Below are positions 35,395-43,465 of a stretch of 59,668 nt of DNA, one piece after another; the first letter of the stretch is position 1, and every line of letters starts with the position of its first letter. A program made the position numbers and the translations under genes. Origin of the DNA: Mycobacterium asiaticum (GTDB lineage Bacteria > Actinomycetota > Actinomycetes > Mycobacteriales > Mycobacteriaceae); the NCBI RefSeq assembly GCF_001673635.1, contig NZ_LZMH01000040.1, forward strand, positions 1 through 59,668, given 5' to 3'. The notes beneath the pieces were generated by a model that was not told the origin of the DNA, made no database searches, and saw only the letters and a program-made list of their open reading frames with translations.

Positions 35395-37668
35395 GTGCAA
35401 GGCACGACATTCGGCCGCTACCAGTTCCTTGAATTGCTGGGCCGGGGCGGCATGGGTGAGGTCTGGCGTGCCTACGACACCGAGACCCAACGCGTCGTCG
35501 CCGTCAAAGTGCTGACCGCCAACCTCGCCAACGACCCGACGTTCGAACAGCGCTTCCGCCGGGAGGCCCTGGCGGCGGCCGGTCTCAACGACCCGCACGT
35601 GGTGCCCATCCACCATTTCGGTGAGATCGACGGACGCCTGTACGTCGACATGCGGCTGGTCGTGGGCCGCGACCTGCAAGACATCATCGCCGATGGCGCG
35701 CTGGAACCTGAACGCGCGGTCAACATCATTGAACAGATCGCCTCCGCGCTGCGCGCCGCGCACCGGATCGGCTTGGTGCACCGCGACGTCAAGCCGTCCA
35801 ACATCCTGGTCACCGAGGACGATTTCGCCTACCTGATCGACTTCGGCATCGCCAGGGCGGCAGGGGATTCCCACATGACCGGCACCGGCAACGTGATCGG
35901 CACCTGGGCTTATATGGCGCCCGAACGGGTGACCTCCGGTCAGACCGACCCGCGCGGTGACACCTACGCGCTCGGCTGCGTGCTGCACGAGTGCTTGACC
36001 GGCAGCCAGCCTTTCCCCGGCAGCAGCCTGGAACAGCAGATCGGGGGGCACCTGAGCCTGCCGCCGCCGCGGCCGTCCACGCTGCGGCGCGGCATACCCG
36101 AAGAGCTGGACAACGTGATCGCGACCGCAATGGCCAAGAATCCCGAGCAGCGCTACCCGACGGTCACCGACATGGCGGCCGCCGCCCGGGAAGCGGTGAC
36201 CGGAACGCGCCCCATCCCGCTGCGCCGGCCCGAACCCGTCCAGCAGCGCACCCAGCTCGCACCGCCACCCGGTCCGCCGAGGCAGCCGCCCCCCGCGCCG
36301 CGACGCGGCGGCCCGGCCTACCCCGACCAGTCGCAGCGCCGCCCCCCGGGCGAGCCGCCGCGGCGCCCACCGCCGGACCCGAATCAGCGCCGCCCGCAGT
36401 CGCCGCCGCCGGCCCCCTACCGCCCGCCGTCGGACCCCAATCCGTACCGCCCGGCGCCGGATCCGTCCCCGCAGCGGCCGCCCACCGATCCCACTCAACG
36501 CCGGCCCAGCACGGACCCGAACCAGCATCACTCGATCAACGACGAGCCGACGCTCTACCGGCACCCGAGTGACCCGCCCACACCCGTCCCGTTCCCGGTA
36601 GTCGCTCCAGCGGCCGCCCCGGACAGCGGCCCCAGCCGCGATCCGGGCAGCAGACCGAACCGCGAGCAGGGCGGCAAACCGAAGCGCAAGCGCCGCACCC
36701 CGCTCATCCTGGCGGGGGTCGGTGCGCTGCTCGCCGTCATCGCCGTGGTCGCCGTGATCGCCCTGAGCGGCGGTGGCGGCAGCCCGGGCAGCGGCCAGGC
36801 GACCGAACGGTCGGGCACCGAAGAAGCGACGCCGCCGTCCAACGGCGGCCCGTTCACCGGCACCTACACCGCTGACTTCGGTCCGAAGATGTCTTTGGCG
36901 GGCAAGGAGGTTGCGAATTCCGAACCGCCCGGCCAGGAGACGTGGGTGCTGCGTTCCGCTTGCACCGGCAAGGGCGGGAGTGGGTGCGTCGCGACGGCGC
37001 AGCGCACCGACGGGCCCTACAACCACACTCCCAAGCTGGTGTTCGACGATGTTCGGGGACGCTGGATCGCGATCGCTCTCGAAGGCGGCAAATGCAACGA
37101 GAAGAGCATCGAGAAGTGGAATTACGTCTGGCTGAAGCCGCAATCCGACGGCTCCCTGGTCGGCGAGTGGATCACCGATTCCCTCGATTGCTACAGCAAG
37201 CGGTCGGTGACGTTCACCCGAACCGGCGACGCTGAACTCGGCGGCCTCCCTGACCCAGCCGAGCAGCGCGCGCGCGTCGTGTCCCCTGCCGAGGCGCTGC
37301 ACGGCGCTTACCACCTGCTGACCACCTACACCGGCGCCAACGCCCCGAAGCCGCAGGAAGCCGATTACACCGTCGACACCATCTGTCTGCGTACCGGAGA
37401 CCGCTGCCTGAGCCGGTTCGTCAGGAACGGCACCAGCGGCACCCAGTTGCTGCAATTCGCCAATGACGTCTGGACCCGCGACGACGAGTACGACGCGTCC
37501 TGCCCGGCCGGCGGCACCTCGCACGTCAAGATCAAAGGCACGTTCCCGCTGCCGGAGCCCCCGCAGGACCCGATAGCCGTGCTGGCCGGGAGCGGCACCA
37601 AGGATGAATCGGGCAGCGCCTGCAAAGGCGGTCCGTACGAGATGAAGTTCACCCGCACCGGCGACTGA
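35395..37668 (+). CDS. Receptor-type Ser/Thr protein kinase with duplicated cysteine-rich ectodomain (kinase 1)
   Basis: This 757-residue transmembrane kinase has an active-looking kinase domain at 1-270: glycine loop GRGGMGEVW, K38, catalytic [10 protein letters not shown] with D131, DFGIA with D149, activation-loop threonines in MTGTGNVIGT and APE. A long Pro/Arg-rich linker (about 275-435) is followed by one membrane helix (about 437-460). The extracellular part (about 480-757) is two related modules of about 125 residues, each starting near G-x-Y and ending FTRTGD, with four cysteines each. It does not look like the PknH, PASTA (PknB) or beta-propeller (PknD) sensors. GTG at 35395 is chosen. 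A close paralogue lies at 51223-53271. Confidence 0.9.
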   Translation: MQGTTFGRYQFLELLGRGGMGEVWRAYDTETQRVVAVKVLTANLANDPTFEQRFRREALAAAGLNDPHVVPIHHFGEIDGRLYVDMRLVVGRDLQDIIADGALEPERAVNIIEQIASALRAAHRIGLVHRDVKPSNILVTEDDFAYLIDFGIARAAGDSHMTGTGNVIGTWAYMAPERVTSGQTDPRGDTYALGCVLHECLTGSQPFPGSSLEQQIGGHLSLPPPRPSTLRRGIPEELDNVIATAMAKNPEQRYPTVTDMAAAAREAVTGTRPIPLRRPEPVQQRTQLAPPPGPPRQPPPAPRRGGPAYPDQSQRRPPGEPPRRPPPDPNQRRPQSPPPAPYRPPSDPNPYRPAPDPSPQRPPTDPTQRRPSTDPNQHHSINDEPTLYRHPSDPPTPVPFPVVAPAAAPDSGPSRDPGSRPNREQGGKPKRKRRTPLILAGVGALLAVIAVVAVIALSGGGGSPGSGQATERSGTEEATPPSNGGPFTGTYTADFGPKMSLAGKEVANSEPPGQETWVLRSACTGKGGSGCVATAQRTDGPYNHTPKLVFDDVRGRWIAIALEGGKCNEKSIEKWNYVWLKPQSDGSLVGEWITDSLDCYSKRSVTFTRTGDAELGGLPDPAEQRARVVSPAEALHGAYHLLTTYTGANAPKPQEADYTVDTICLRTGDRCLSRFVRNGTSGTQLLQFANDVWTRDDEYDASCPAGGTSHVKIKGTFPLPEPPQDPIAVLAGSGTKDESGSACKGGPYEMKFTRTGD

Positions 37669-37729
37669 CGTCTGTTTGGGCCCCCCGGTAGCGCGGGTAG
37701 GCACCAGGGAGTCCAGCAAGGAGCCGTTG

Positions 37730-37894
37730 ATGATCGACGCACGTTCAACCGGACCCCAGACGCCGGAACGGGGTACGCCCGCAGAGGCGCCGGAACGCCT
37801 CACCCCGTCGGAGACGCCGGAACGGCTCACGCCATCCGAACCGCCGGAGCGGCTACCACCGCAGGACCCGCCCGAGCGGCTCACTCCGGCGTGA
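37730..37894 (+). CDS. Small Pro/Glu-rich protein with five 9-residue repeats
   Basis: This 54-residue frame starts at an ATG with AAGGAG 7 bp upstream (37718-37723 region). It is built of five 9-residue repeats of the form PERLTPSET/PERLTPSEP (27-bp units), with many synonymous differences between the repeats. That pattern implies selection for the protein sequence rather than recent slippage. It lacks a signal peptide or membrane segment. It follows kinase 1 by 61 bp; the threonines and serines next to Pro and Glu could be phosphorylation targets, but that is only inference. No family is recognised. Confidence 0.6.
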   Translation: MIDARSTGPQTPERGTPAEAPERLTPSETPERLTPSEPPERLPPQDPPERLTPA

Positions 37895-37927
37895 CGCTTG
37901 TCAACCCGCTTAACCAAGGAGAGTTTC

Positions 37928-38089
37928 ATGCGCGCAGAAGAAGGCGACGAATCAGTGAAGGACTACGCCGTGGAGGGCGAGCAGACGTTGAACAGGATCA
38001 AGGATGCGCAGCATTCTTCGGACAATCCGCTGACCCGCATCGCCCGTCGACTGTTCCGGCTGTTACCGGGTCGGGCGGGCGGCGCTTAA
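37928..38089 (+). CDS. Small charged protein of unknown function
   Basis: This 53-residue frame starts at ATG 37928 behind AAGGAG. The N-terminal half is acidic (MRAEEGDESVKDYAVEGEQ) and the C-terminal half basic and amphipathic (NPLTRIARRLFRLLPGRAGG), which could bind membrane or nucleic acid. It follows the repeat protein by 33 bp, so kinase 1 and the two mini-genes may be one transcription unit. No homologue is recognised. Confidence 0.55.
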   Translation: MRAEEGDESVKDYAVEGEQTLNRIKDAQHSSDNPLTRIARRLFRLLPGRAGGA

Positions 38090-38143
38090 ACCGCGTGACC
38101 CCGACGCGTTTTCCGGCGCGCCTCAGCGGGTACTGAGACCGGG

Positions 38144-38160
38144 AGTCTCGCTACGAGACT
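38144..38160. promoter_or_regulatory. Inverted repeat upstream of the MFS exporter
   Basis: AGTCTCG-CTA-CGAGACT is a perfect 7-bp inverted repeat with 3-bp spacer, 45 bp before the GTG of the MFS gene. Further partial copies (GAGAC at 38135-38139, AGTCTTG at 38164-38170) flank it. The size and position fit a TetR-type operator. No regulator gene lies adjacent, so the cognate repressor is unknown. Confidence 0.5.
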
Positions 38161-38205
38161 GACAGTCTTGTTTTACTGCTGTCCACTGCAACGGAAGCAG
38201 GGCCC

Positions 38206-39825
38206 GTGACTGGTTTCGCGGTCAGAACCCTCAAACGCTCCGATCAGCCACCGAACTCCTTCGCGCAGGGTTCCCGTGCGCGACGGGGGTGGACGCTGTT
38301 CATCGCTTGCGCGGGGGTGGCCCTCGTCATCGCGTCGATGGTCGCCCTGAACACGGCGCTGAGCGACATCGCAGCCGCCACGGGGGCCACCCAGACGCAA
38401 CTGACCTGGATCGTGGACAGCTACACGCTGTTGCTCGCGTGCCTGCTGTTGCCCGCCGGCGCCATCGGCGACCGGTACGGCAGGCGCAGTGCCCTACTTA
38501 TCGGCGTCGCCATCTTCTCGATCGCATCCGCCGCGCCCTTGATCTTCGACAGCCCGGTGCAGATCATTGCGGCCCGCGGGTTGGCCGGGGCCGGTGCCGC
38601 CTTTGTCATGCCCGCGACCCTGTCGTTGCTGACAGTGGCCTACCCGCCGGAGGCGCGCACCAAAGCGGTCGGCATCTGGGCCGGCGTCGCCGGATCGGGT
38701 GGGCTGTTCGGCATGATCGGTGCAGGGCTGCTCGTCGAGTTCTGGGACTGGCGCTCGATCTTCTGGACCCTGGCGATCGGCGGGTTGGTGGTTTTCCTGC
38801 TCACCCTGACCATCGCCGAGTCGCGCGACCCCGACGCGCCGCGGCTGGACGTGCCGGGCGCAGCCACCGTCGGGGCGGCGGTCGCGGTGTTCGTGTTCGG
38901 CATCCTGCAGGCACCCGCGCACGGCTGGAGCGATCCCCGCGTCTTCGGCTGCCTGATCGCTGGGGCGGCGCTGGCGGTGGTATTCGGGGTGATCGAGCTT
39001 CGGCGCCGTGATCCGCTGCTCGACATCCGTCTGTTCGCCAATCCCTATTTCGGCACCGGCGCCGCGACGATCACCATGGTCTTCCTGGCCACATTCGGGC
39101 TGTTCTTCCTGGTGGTGCAGTACCTCCAACAGGTGAAGGGCTATTCCGCGCTGATCGCCGCGCTGGCGCTGGGCCCGATGGCGGTGCCGTTGCTGGCGCT
39201 GTCGCTGCTGTCGTCGTGGTATCTGCTAAGGCTGGGGTTGCGTGTGGTCGTCTTCGCCAGCATGGTGCTGGTGTCTATCGGCTTCTTGTGCATGTGCACG
39301 CTGACCGCCGACTCCTCCTACCTCCAGATCTGCTGGCCCCTGATGATCATCAGCACCGGCTTCGGGTTATGCACCGCCCCAACGACTTCGGCGATCATGG
39401 GCGCTGCGCCGGACGAGAAGCAGGGGGTGGCCTCCGCGGTCAACGACGCCACCCGCGAGGTGGGCGGCGCGCTGGGCATCGCCCTGGCCGGCTCGATCCT
39501 GGCCGGCAGCTACAGCCATCGCATCGCGGGTGCGCTCGGTGACCTCCCCCAACCGGTCCGGGGTCCGGCGTCGGATTCGTTGACCAAGGCGCTAGCGGTC
39601 GCCAATCACCTTGGACCGCAAGGCCTTGCATTGGCGGAGCGCAGCAAGGACGCCTTCGTGGCGGCCACCAGTTCGTCATACGCGGTCATGGCCGCAATCG
39701 TCGCCGTCGCGGCCTGCACCATCCCGTTGTTCGCTCCCGGACGTGACGGTCAACGGCTGGCCGCGGTGCGTCGGTTGCGTGGTCGTCGGCTGTCATCCCG
39801 GTTACGAGGCCACCCGACCTCTTAG
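38206..39825 (+). CDS. MFS drug exporter, DHA2 (EmrB/QacA, 14-helix) family
   Basis: This 539-residue membrane protein has the DHA2 pattern: first helix with VALNTALSDIAAATGATQTQ and LTWIVDSYTLLLACLLLPAG (motif D region), the loop motif GDRYGRRSALLIG (motif A), and GVASAVNDATREVGGALGIALAGSIL near the C terminus (motif C/late signature). Such proteins export drugs or lipids using the proton gradient. GTG at 38206 is the start. An inverted repeat lies just upstream, and an alpha/beta hydrolase begins 9 bp after the stop, likely in the same operon. Confidence 0.9.
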   Translation: MTGFAVRTLKRSDQPPNSFAQGSRARRGWTLFIACAGVALVIASMVALNTALSDIAAATGATQTQLTWIVDSYTLLLACLLLPAGAIGDRYGRRSALLIGVAIFSIASAAPLIFDSPVQIIAARGLAGAGAAFVMPATLSLLTVAYPPEARTKAVGIWAGVAGSGGLFGMIGAGLLVEFWDWRSIFWTLAIGGLVVFLLTLTIAESRDPDAPRLDVPGAATVGAAVAVFVFGILQAPAHGWSDPRVFGCLIAGAALAVVFGVIELRRRDPLLDIRLFANPYFGTGAATITMVFLATFGLFFLVVQYLQQVKGYSALIAALALGPMAVPLLALSLLSSWYLLRLGLRVVVFASMVLVSIGFLCMCTLTADSSYLQICWPLMIISTGFGLCTAPTTSAIMGAAPDEKQGVASAVNDATREVGGALGIALAGSILAGSYSHRIAGALGDLPQPVRGPASDSLTKALAVANHLGPQGLALAERSKDAFVAATSSSYAVMAAIVAVAACTIPLFAPGRDGQRLAAVRRLRGRRLSSRLRGHPTS

Positions 39826-39834
39826 TATTTCCTG

Positions 39835-40719
39835 ATGGCTCCGGTCTCCAGCGCTGCCGAACCGTTCATCACCCACCGACCCGGCGGGTTACGCATCGTC
39901 TCTGACCGCCAGGGCGACCCCCAAGCGCGGGCCGTGGTGTTTTTGCACGGCGGTGGGCAGACCCGCCGCTCCTGGGCAAAGGCGGCCGCGGCCGTCGCCG
40001 AACGCGGCTACCAGGCGGTGACGGTCGATTTGCGGGGCCACGGCGAATCCGACTGGTCCGACGACGGCGACTACCGGGTGGTCAGCTTTGCCCGCGATGT
40101 CGAGGAAGTGTTGCGCGGGCTGCCGGCCAAGCCGGTGCTGGTGGGTGCCTCGCTCGGCGGGTTCACCTCGATGCTGCTGGCCGGCGAGCTCACGCCGGGC
40201 ATCGCCAGTGCCATCGTGCTGGTCGACATCGTGCCCAACATGGAGCAGTCGGGCGCGGCGCGAATCCACGACTTCATGTCCGACCGCGTGGAAACGGGCT
40301 TCGCCTCGCTGGACGAGGTGGCCGACGCGATCGCCGAATACAACCCGCACCGGCCCCGGCCCACCGATCTCGATGGGCTGACCACCAACCTGCGCCGCCG
40401 CGGCGATCGCTGGTACTGGCACTGGGATCCGCGGTTCATCAACGGCACCGCGGCTCACCCGCCCATCGAGGTCACCGACCCCGATCGCATGCACGACGCC
40501 GTCGAGTCGATCCTGCGCGACGGCGTGCCGATGCTGTTGGTGCGGGGCAAGATGAGCGATTTGGTCAGCCAGGAACGCGCAGAGGAATTCCTCGCCCGCT
40601 TCCCGCAGGTCGAGTTCACCGACGTCCGCGGGGCCGGCCACATGGTGGCCGGTGATCGCAACGACGTCTTTGCCGGCGCGGTACTGGATTTCCTAGACCG
40701 GCATGTCGCCACGGGCTGA
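39835..40719 (+). CDS. Alpha/beta hydrolase
   Basis: This 294-residue protein has the oxyanion segment FLHGGGQTRRSW (37-48), the nucleophile elbow VGASLGG with S106, a later acidic residue in the LVRGKMSDLVS strand, and histidine in GAGHMVAGD. This matches epoxide hydrolase/haloperoxidase-like enzymes. It begins 9 bp after the MFS exporter stop, so co-transcription is likely and the enzyme may modify the exporter's substrate. Substrate specificity cannot be read from sequence. Confidence 0.87.
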   Translation: MAPVSSAAEPFITHRPGGLRIVSDRQGDPQARAVVFLHGGGQTRRSWAKAAAAVAERGYQAVTVDLRGHGESDWSDDGDYRVVSFARDVEEVLRGLPAKPVLVGASLGGFTSMLLAGELTPGIASAIVLVDIVPNMEQSGAARIHDFMSDRVETGFASLDEVADAIAEYNPHRPRPTDLDGLTTNLRRRGDRWYWHWDPRFINGTAAHPPIEVTDPDRMHDAVESILRDGVPMLLVRGKMSDLVSQERAEEFLARFPQVEFTDVRGAGHMVAGDRNDVFAGAVLDFLDRHVATG

Positions 40720-40789
40720 TCGGAGTTACCCGTCAGGCCCGGTCAGGTCGCCGCAATAGTTAGCGGTGCCAGGTGCGGGTCAGTACAGG

Positions 40790-41755
40790 TCAGTACAAAG
40801 GAACCCACACGCCCATGAACCAGTAGCCCCATCCTCCGTATTGCCAATTGAAAACTGGCAGGACGGTGTAGGTGTTGTAGTTGAACGGGGCGAAATACTG
40901 CTGGCCGTAGCTGACGTCACGCGGCGGCCCCTCCCAGGGGCGGTTCCAGCCGCCCGGGGGCGGTGCCCCGTCCCAGCCGTTCGACGGCGGAGGTCCTTCC
41001 CAGTGTGGCGGTGGGTGGCCGGGCGCCGCGCCGTTGTTCCAGCCATACCCGCTCGGTCGCGGTGGCGGCGGGGCCCCCAGTCCAGGCACGTAGAACCCGA
41101 CTGTGAGGTCGATGGGACCGCCGATTTGCACAGTGCCGCGTGAGTAGTCGCCGTGCGGCGGAATGTAGGGCGGGTGCGGCGGCTGAGTGGTAGGCGCGTT
41201 CAGGACGGGGGTAGTGGTCGGCGGGTAGGAAGTGCTCGCGCCTGGTTGCGTCGTCGAGCCCCACGGACCTGAGGTCGTCGGCGGTGTGGAGGAACCCCAT
41301 GGTGCCGAGGTTGTGGTGGACGGTGTGGTGGAACCCCATGGTGCCGAGGTTGTGGTGGGCGGTGTGGTGGAACCCCATGGTGCCGAGGTTGTGGTGGGCG
41401 CCGTCGTGGAACTCCATGGTGCTGTCGTCGTCGGCTGCGTCGTTGTGCTGCGCGGCGGCGCCGTAGTTGACGGGGGCGGAGTCGAACTCGGCGGCTTCGA
41501 CGTTGAAGGCGGCGGGGTGCCGGCACCGGGCACAGATGATCCCGGTGGCGGCACGGTCCCGGTGCCTCCGTAGCCAGGAGGGTTGGGGCCGGGGTTGGGG
41601 CTGGCGGTGGTGCCACCACTGCAGGCCTTGTTCCAACTCGGGCAGGGGTCCTGCGGCGCCGAGTTGGCCAGACCTGCGTTGATCGCTGTCGCGGAAATGC
41701 CGAGGCTCACCGCCACCGCCGCGGCCCCGGCCGCTGCGACACGTTTGATGGACAT
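40790..41755 (-). CDS. Secreted Pro/Thr-rich protein with APWGSTTP repeats
   Basis: This 321-residue protein starts with a signal peptide (SIKRVAAAGAAAVAVSLGIS and following, cleavage near ANS-AP), then CPSWNKAC, a Pro/Gly stretch, a Thr/Ser/Pro repeat region with a 13-residue unit like APWGSTTPPTTTS, and a C-terminal Tyr/Trp-rich domain (FNYNTYTVLPVFNWQYGGWG, ending MGVWVPLY). Thr/Pro regions in mycobacterial secreted proteins are often O-mannosylated. ATG at 41755 is preferred as it sits 9 bp after GAGAGGGG; ATG at 41764 has no spacing. It resembles mycobacterial chitin/carbohydrate-binding-type secreted proteins; function unknown. Confidence 0.75.
   Translation of the reverse strand: MSIKRVAAAGAAAVAVSLGISATAINAGLANSAPQDPCPSWNKACSGGTTASPNPGPNPPGYGGTGTVPPPGSSVPGAGTPPPSTSKPPSSTPPPSTTAPPRSTTTQPTTTAPWSSTTAPTTTSAPWGSTTPPTTTSAPWGSTTPSTTTSAPWGSSTPPTTSGPWGSTTQPGASTSYPPTTTPVLNAPTTQPPHPPYIPPHGDYSRGTVQIGGPIDLTVGFYVPGLGAPPPPRPSGYGWNNGAAPGHPPPHWEGPPPSNGWDGAPPPGGWNRPWEGPPRDVSYGQQYFAPFNYNTYTVLPVFNWQYGGWGYWFMGVWVPLY
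41255..41410 (-). repeat. 39-bp tandem repeat in the Pro/Thr-rich secreted protein gene
   Basis: CCCCAT starts at 41294, 41333 and 41372, exactly 39 bp apart, with degenerate copies on either side. The unit encodes 13 residues (APWGSTTPPTTTS). Neighbouring central copies are almost identical, which points to recent expansion and likely strain-to-strain length variation. Confidence 0.85.
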
Positions 41756-41802
41756 TTGCTGCATCCCCTCTCGGGCTTGAGCCCGCGATGTCTAAACCCC
41801 CG

Positions 41803-42270
41803 TTATGGGCAGGTCACGTCCAATTCGAACGGCTTGGTGAGCGTCTTCGGCTGGGCTGGGTTGCTGACGTCAGAACCGGTCGCAGTGCCCTTGATCTGGT
41901 AATACTTGCCGCTTACCGCCGCCCCGGCATTGCCGGCTTGACCCGGCGCGGCGTCGGAGTAGCCGAGTGTCACACCGTTGACGGCACCTAGGCCGACTGC
42001 GTGAACTATGGGCGGACTACCGGTGCTCACCACCGCACCGATGCCGTTGGCCACGTCGCCGACACCGATATTGATGTTTTCACCGTTCGGGGTGCAGGTA
42101 ACCGGACCGCTGACATTCTGGTTCTGGCCGTCAACGATCACCCGTGGACCCGCTGGGGCGGCTGGGCCGGGGCTCGGCGAACCCTTGTCAGAGTTGTTGC
42201 TGGAACACCCTGCGCAACCAGCGGCCACGAGGACCAGGCCGGCCGCGGCGACGACGATCGGACGCTTCAT
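41803..42270 (-). CDS. 19-kDa-type lipoprotein (LpqH family)
   Basis: This 155-residue lipoprotein has a signal peptide with lipobox VAAGC, a Ser/Pro/Ala linker and a mature domain matching the LpqH (19-kDa antigen) family: VDGQNQNVSGPVTCTPNG, NIGVGDVANGIGAVVS and the C-terminal FELDVTC, with the two conserved mature-domain cysteines. LpqH proteins are surface-exposed TLR2 ligands with a role in envelope integrity. ATG at 42270 has GAGGAG upstream; the longer frame lacks one. It is downstream of nothing obvious and is transcribed toward the Pro/Thr-rich secreted protein gene 48 bp away, so the two may be co-expressed. Confidence 0.88.
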   Translation of the reverse strand: MKRPIVVAAAGLVLVAAGCAGCSSNNSDKGSPSPGPAAPAGPRVIVDGQNQNVSGPVTCTPNGENINIGVGDVANGIGAVVSTGSPPIVHAVGLGAVNGVTLGYSDAAPGQAGNAGAAVSGKYYQIKGTATGSDVSNPAQPKTLTKPFELDVTCP

Positions 42271-42558
42271 CGCAGTACTCCTCTGCGCCGTGGGTGCCCA
42301 CTCGTCGCGGCGCCCAGGTATCGGCAAACTTACCGCGCTTTGCGGGAAACTCATATACACGTCATAGAAATTGACAGCCAGATACCCCGAACCAAAATTT
42401 TGTAAACGTTGGAACGAAAAATCTGTCCAGCTTGCGCACTCTGTCGTGGAAGATGTCGATGCTGACGGTGCGGCCCAGCGCGCGTCCCCAAGGGACGGCG
42501 TCCGGCAACCGCTCGTCTCTGCAGCGGCGCGCCGGCTTGCGGGGTGGGTGCCTCGCTA

Positions 42559-43314
42559 CTAGCCCAGCAGTGGCCAGCCGGGCGCGGCCACTCGCTCTCG
42601 CAACGAATCAAGCTGCGCAGCGACATTTTCGGTCAGCGGCGCGCGGTGCCCCGGGCATACGTAGCGAATCGGTAACTGCAGGAACGCCGCCATCGACGCG
42701 CGGGCGTCGTCCAGCTCGAGGGTCACCGGCCGCGCCATGAACCGCAGCTTGCCGCCGACCACCGCCAGGGCATCCCCGGCGAACAGCACGCCGTCGGGTT
42801 CGTAGAAGTAGGCGACATGGCCCGGCGTGTGACCCGGCGTCTCCAACACTCGGAACTGGCCCAGCAGCAGATCGCCGTTGCGCACCAGCACATCCGCCGC
42901 CACGGCTGTGGATGTCGCGGCGCTCAAGAGCCCGCGGGCCAGCACGAGTGGACCGCGTTCGGGAACCTGCTTGCTCAACCAACCGGGGAAACCACCGCGC
43001 GCGGTTTCCCGCATGAAGTACGACCGGTCGCCTCCGTGGTAGTGAACCCGGGCGCCCGACAAGGTCTTCATCCGTGCAGCCCCCGCCGCATGATCGTTGT
43101 GCCAATGAGACAACAGGATCGTGTGCACATCGGCCGGACTCCGCCCCAGCATGTCCAGGCCGTTGAGTATAGGGGCCGCATCCGACGTCATTCCGGCGTC
43201 GACCAGGACAACGCCGTCGTCGTCCACGACCGCGTACGAACAACAGACGTAGCTGCGCTGGCGGAAGCACCACACCTGCTCCGTCACCGGCAGTAGCTGG
43301 ACCCGCGATCGCAT
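42559..43314 (-). CDS. Metallo-beta-lactamase-fold hydrolase
   Basis: This 251-residue protein has the dinuclear zinc motif LSHWHNDHAAG (H-x-H-x-D-H), a later histidine in ETPGHTPGHVAYF, aspartate in FAGDAL and a final histidine in VCPGHRAPL. This full set marks an active MBL-fold enzyme of glyoxalase II/lactonase type. ATG at 43314 lies behind GGAGGAGG; the frame continues upstream without a ribosome-binding site. It diverges from the WS/DGAT gene across about 150 bp. The substrate is unknown. Confidence 0.87.
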   Translation of the reverse strand: MRSRVQLLPVTEQVWCFRQRSYVCCSYAVVDDDGVVLVDAGMTSDAAPILNGLDMLGRSPADVHTILLSHWHNDHAAGAARMKTLSGARVHYHGGDRSYFMRETARGGFPGWLSKQVPERGPLVLARGLLSAATSTAVAADVLVRNGDLLLGQFRVLETPGHTPGHVAYFYEPDGVLFAGDALAVVGGKLRFMARPVTLELDDARASMAAFLQLPIRYVCPGHRAPLTENVAAQLDSLRERVAAPGWPLLG

Positions 43315-43465
43315 GCGCCCTCCTCCGGGCTGGGGCTCCATCCTCCCGCGGCGGCCGAGTCGGCGGCAGCCTTTTTCGCATATCCGCGGGCCTTCGGTTT
43401 CGACTACGGTCACAAACTGGTGGGTTGTTTCGGTGAGTGCGCGACAGGGATAGAAGGAGTAGGCC

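Noticed and set aside
35368..37929. An 853-codon minus-strand frame opposite kinase 1.
   Set aside because: No domain or ribosome-binding site; the plus strand encodes an unmistakable kinase.
41255..41410. Regular 39-bp spacing suggested a CRISPR array.
   Set aside because: There are no unique spacers; the whole unit is coding sequence in frame with a secreted protein.
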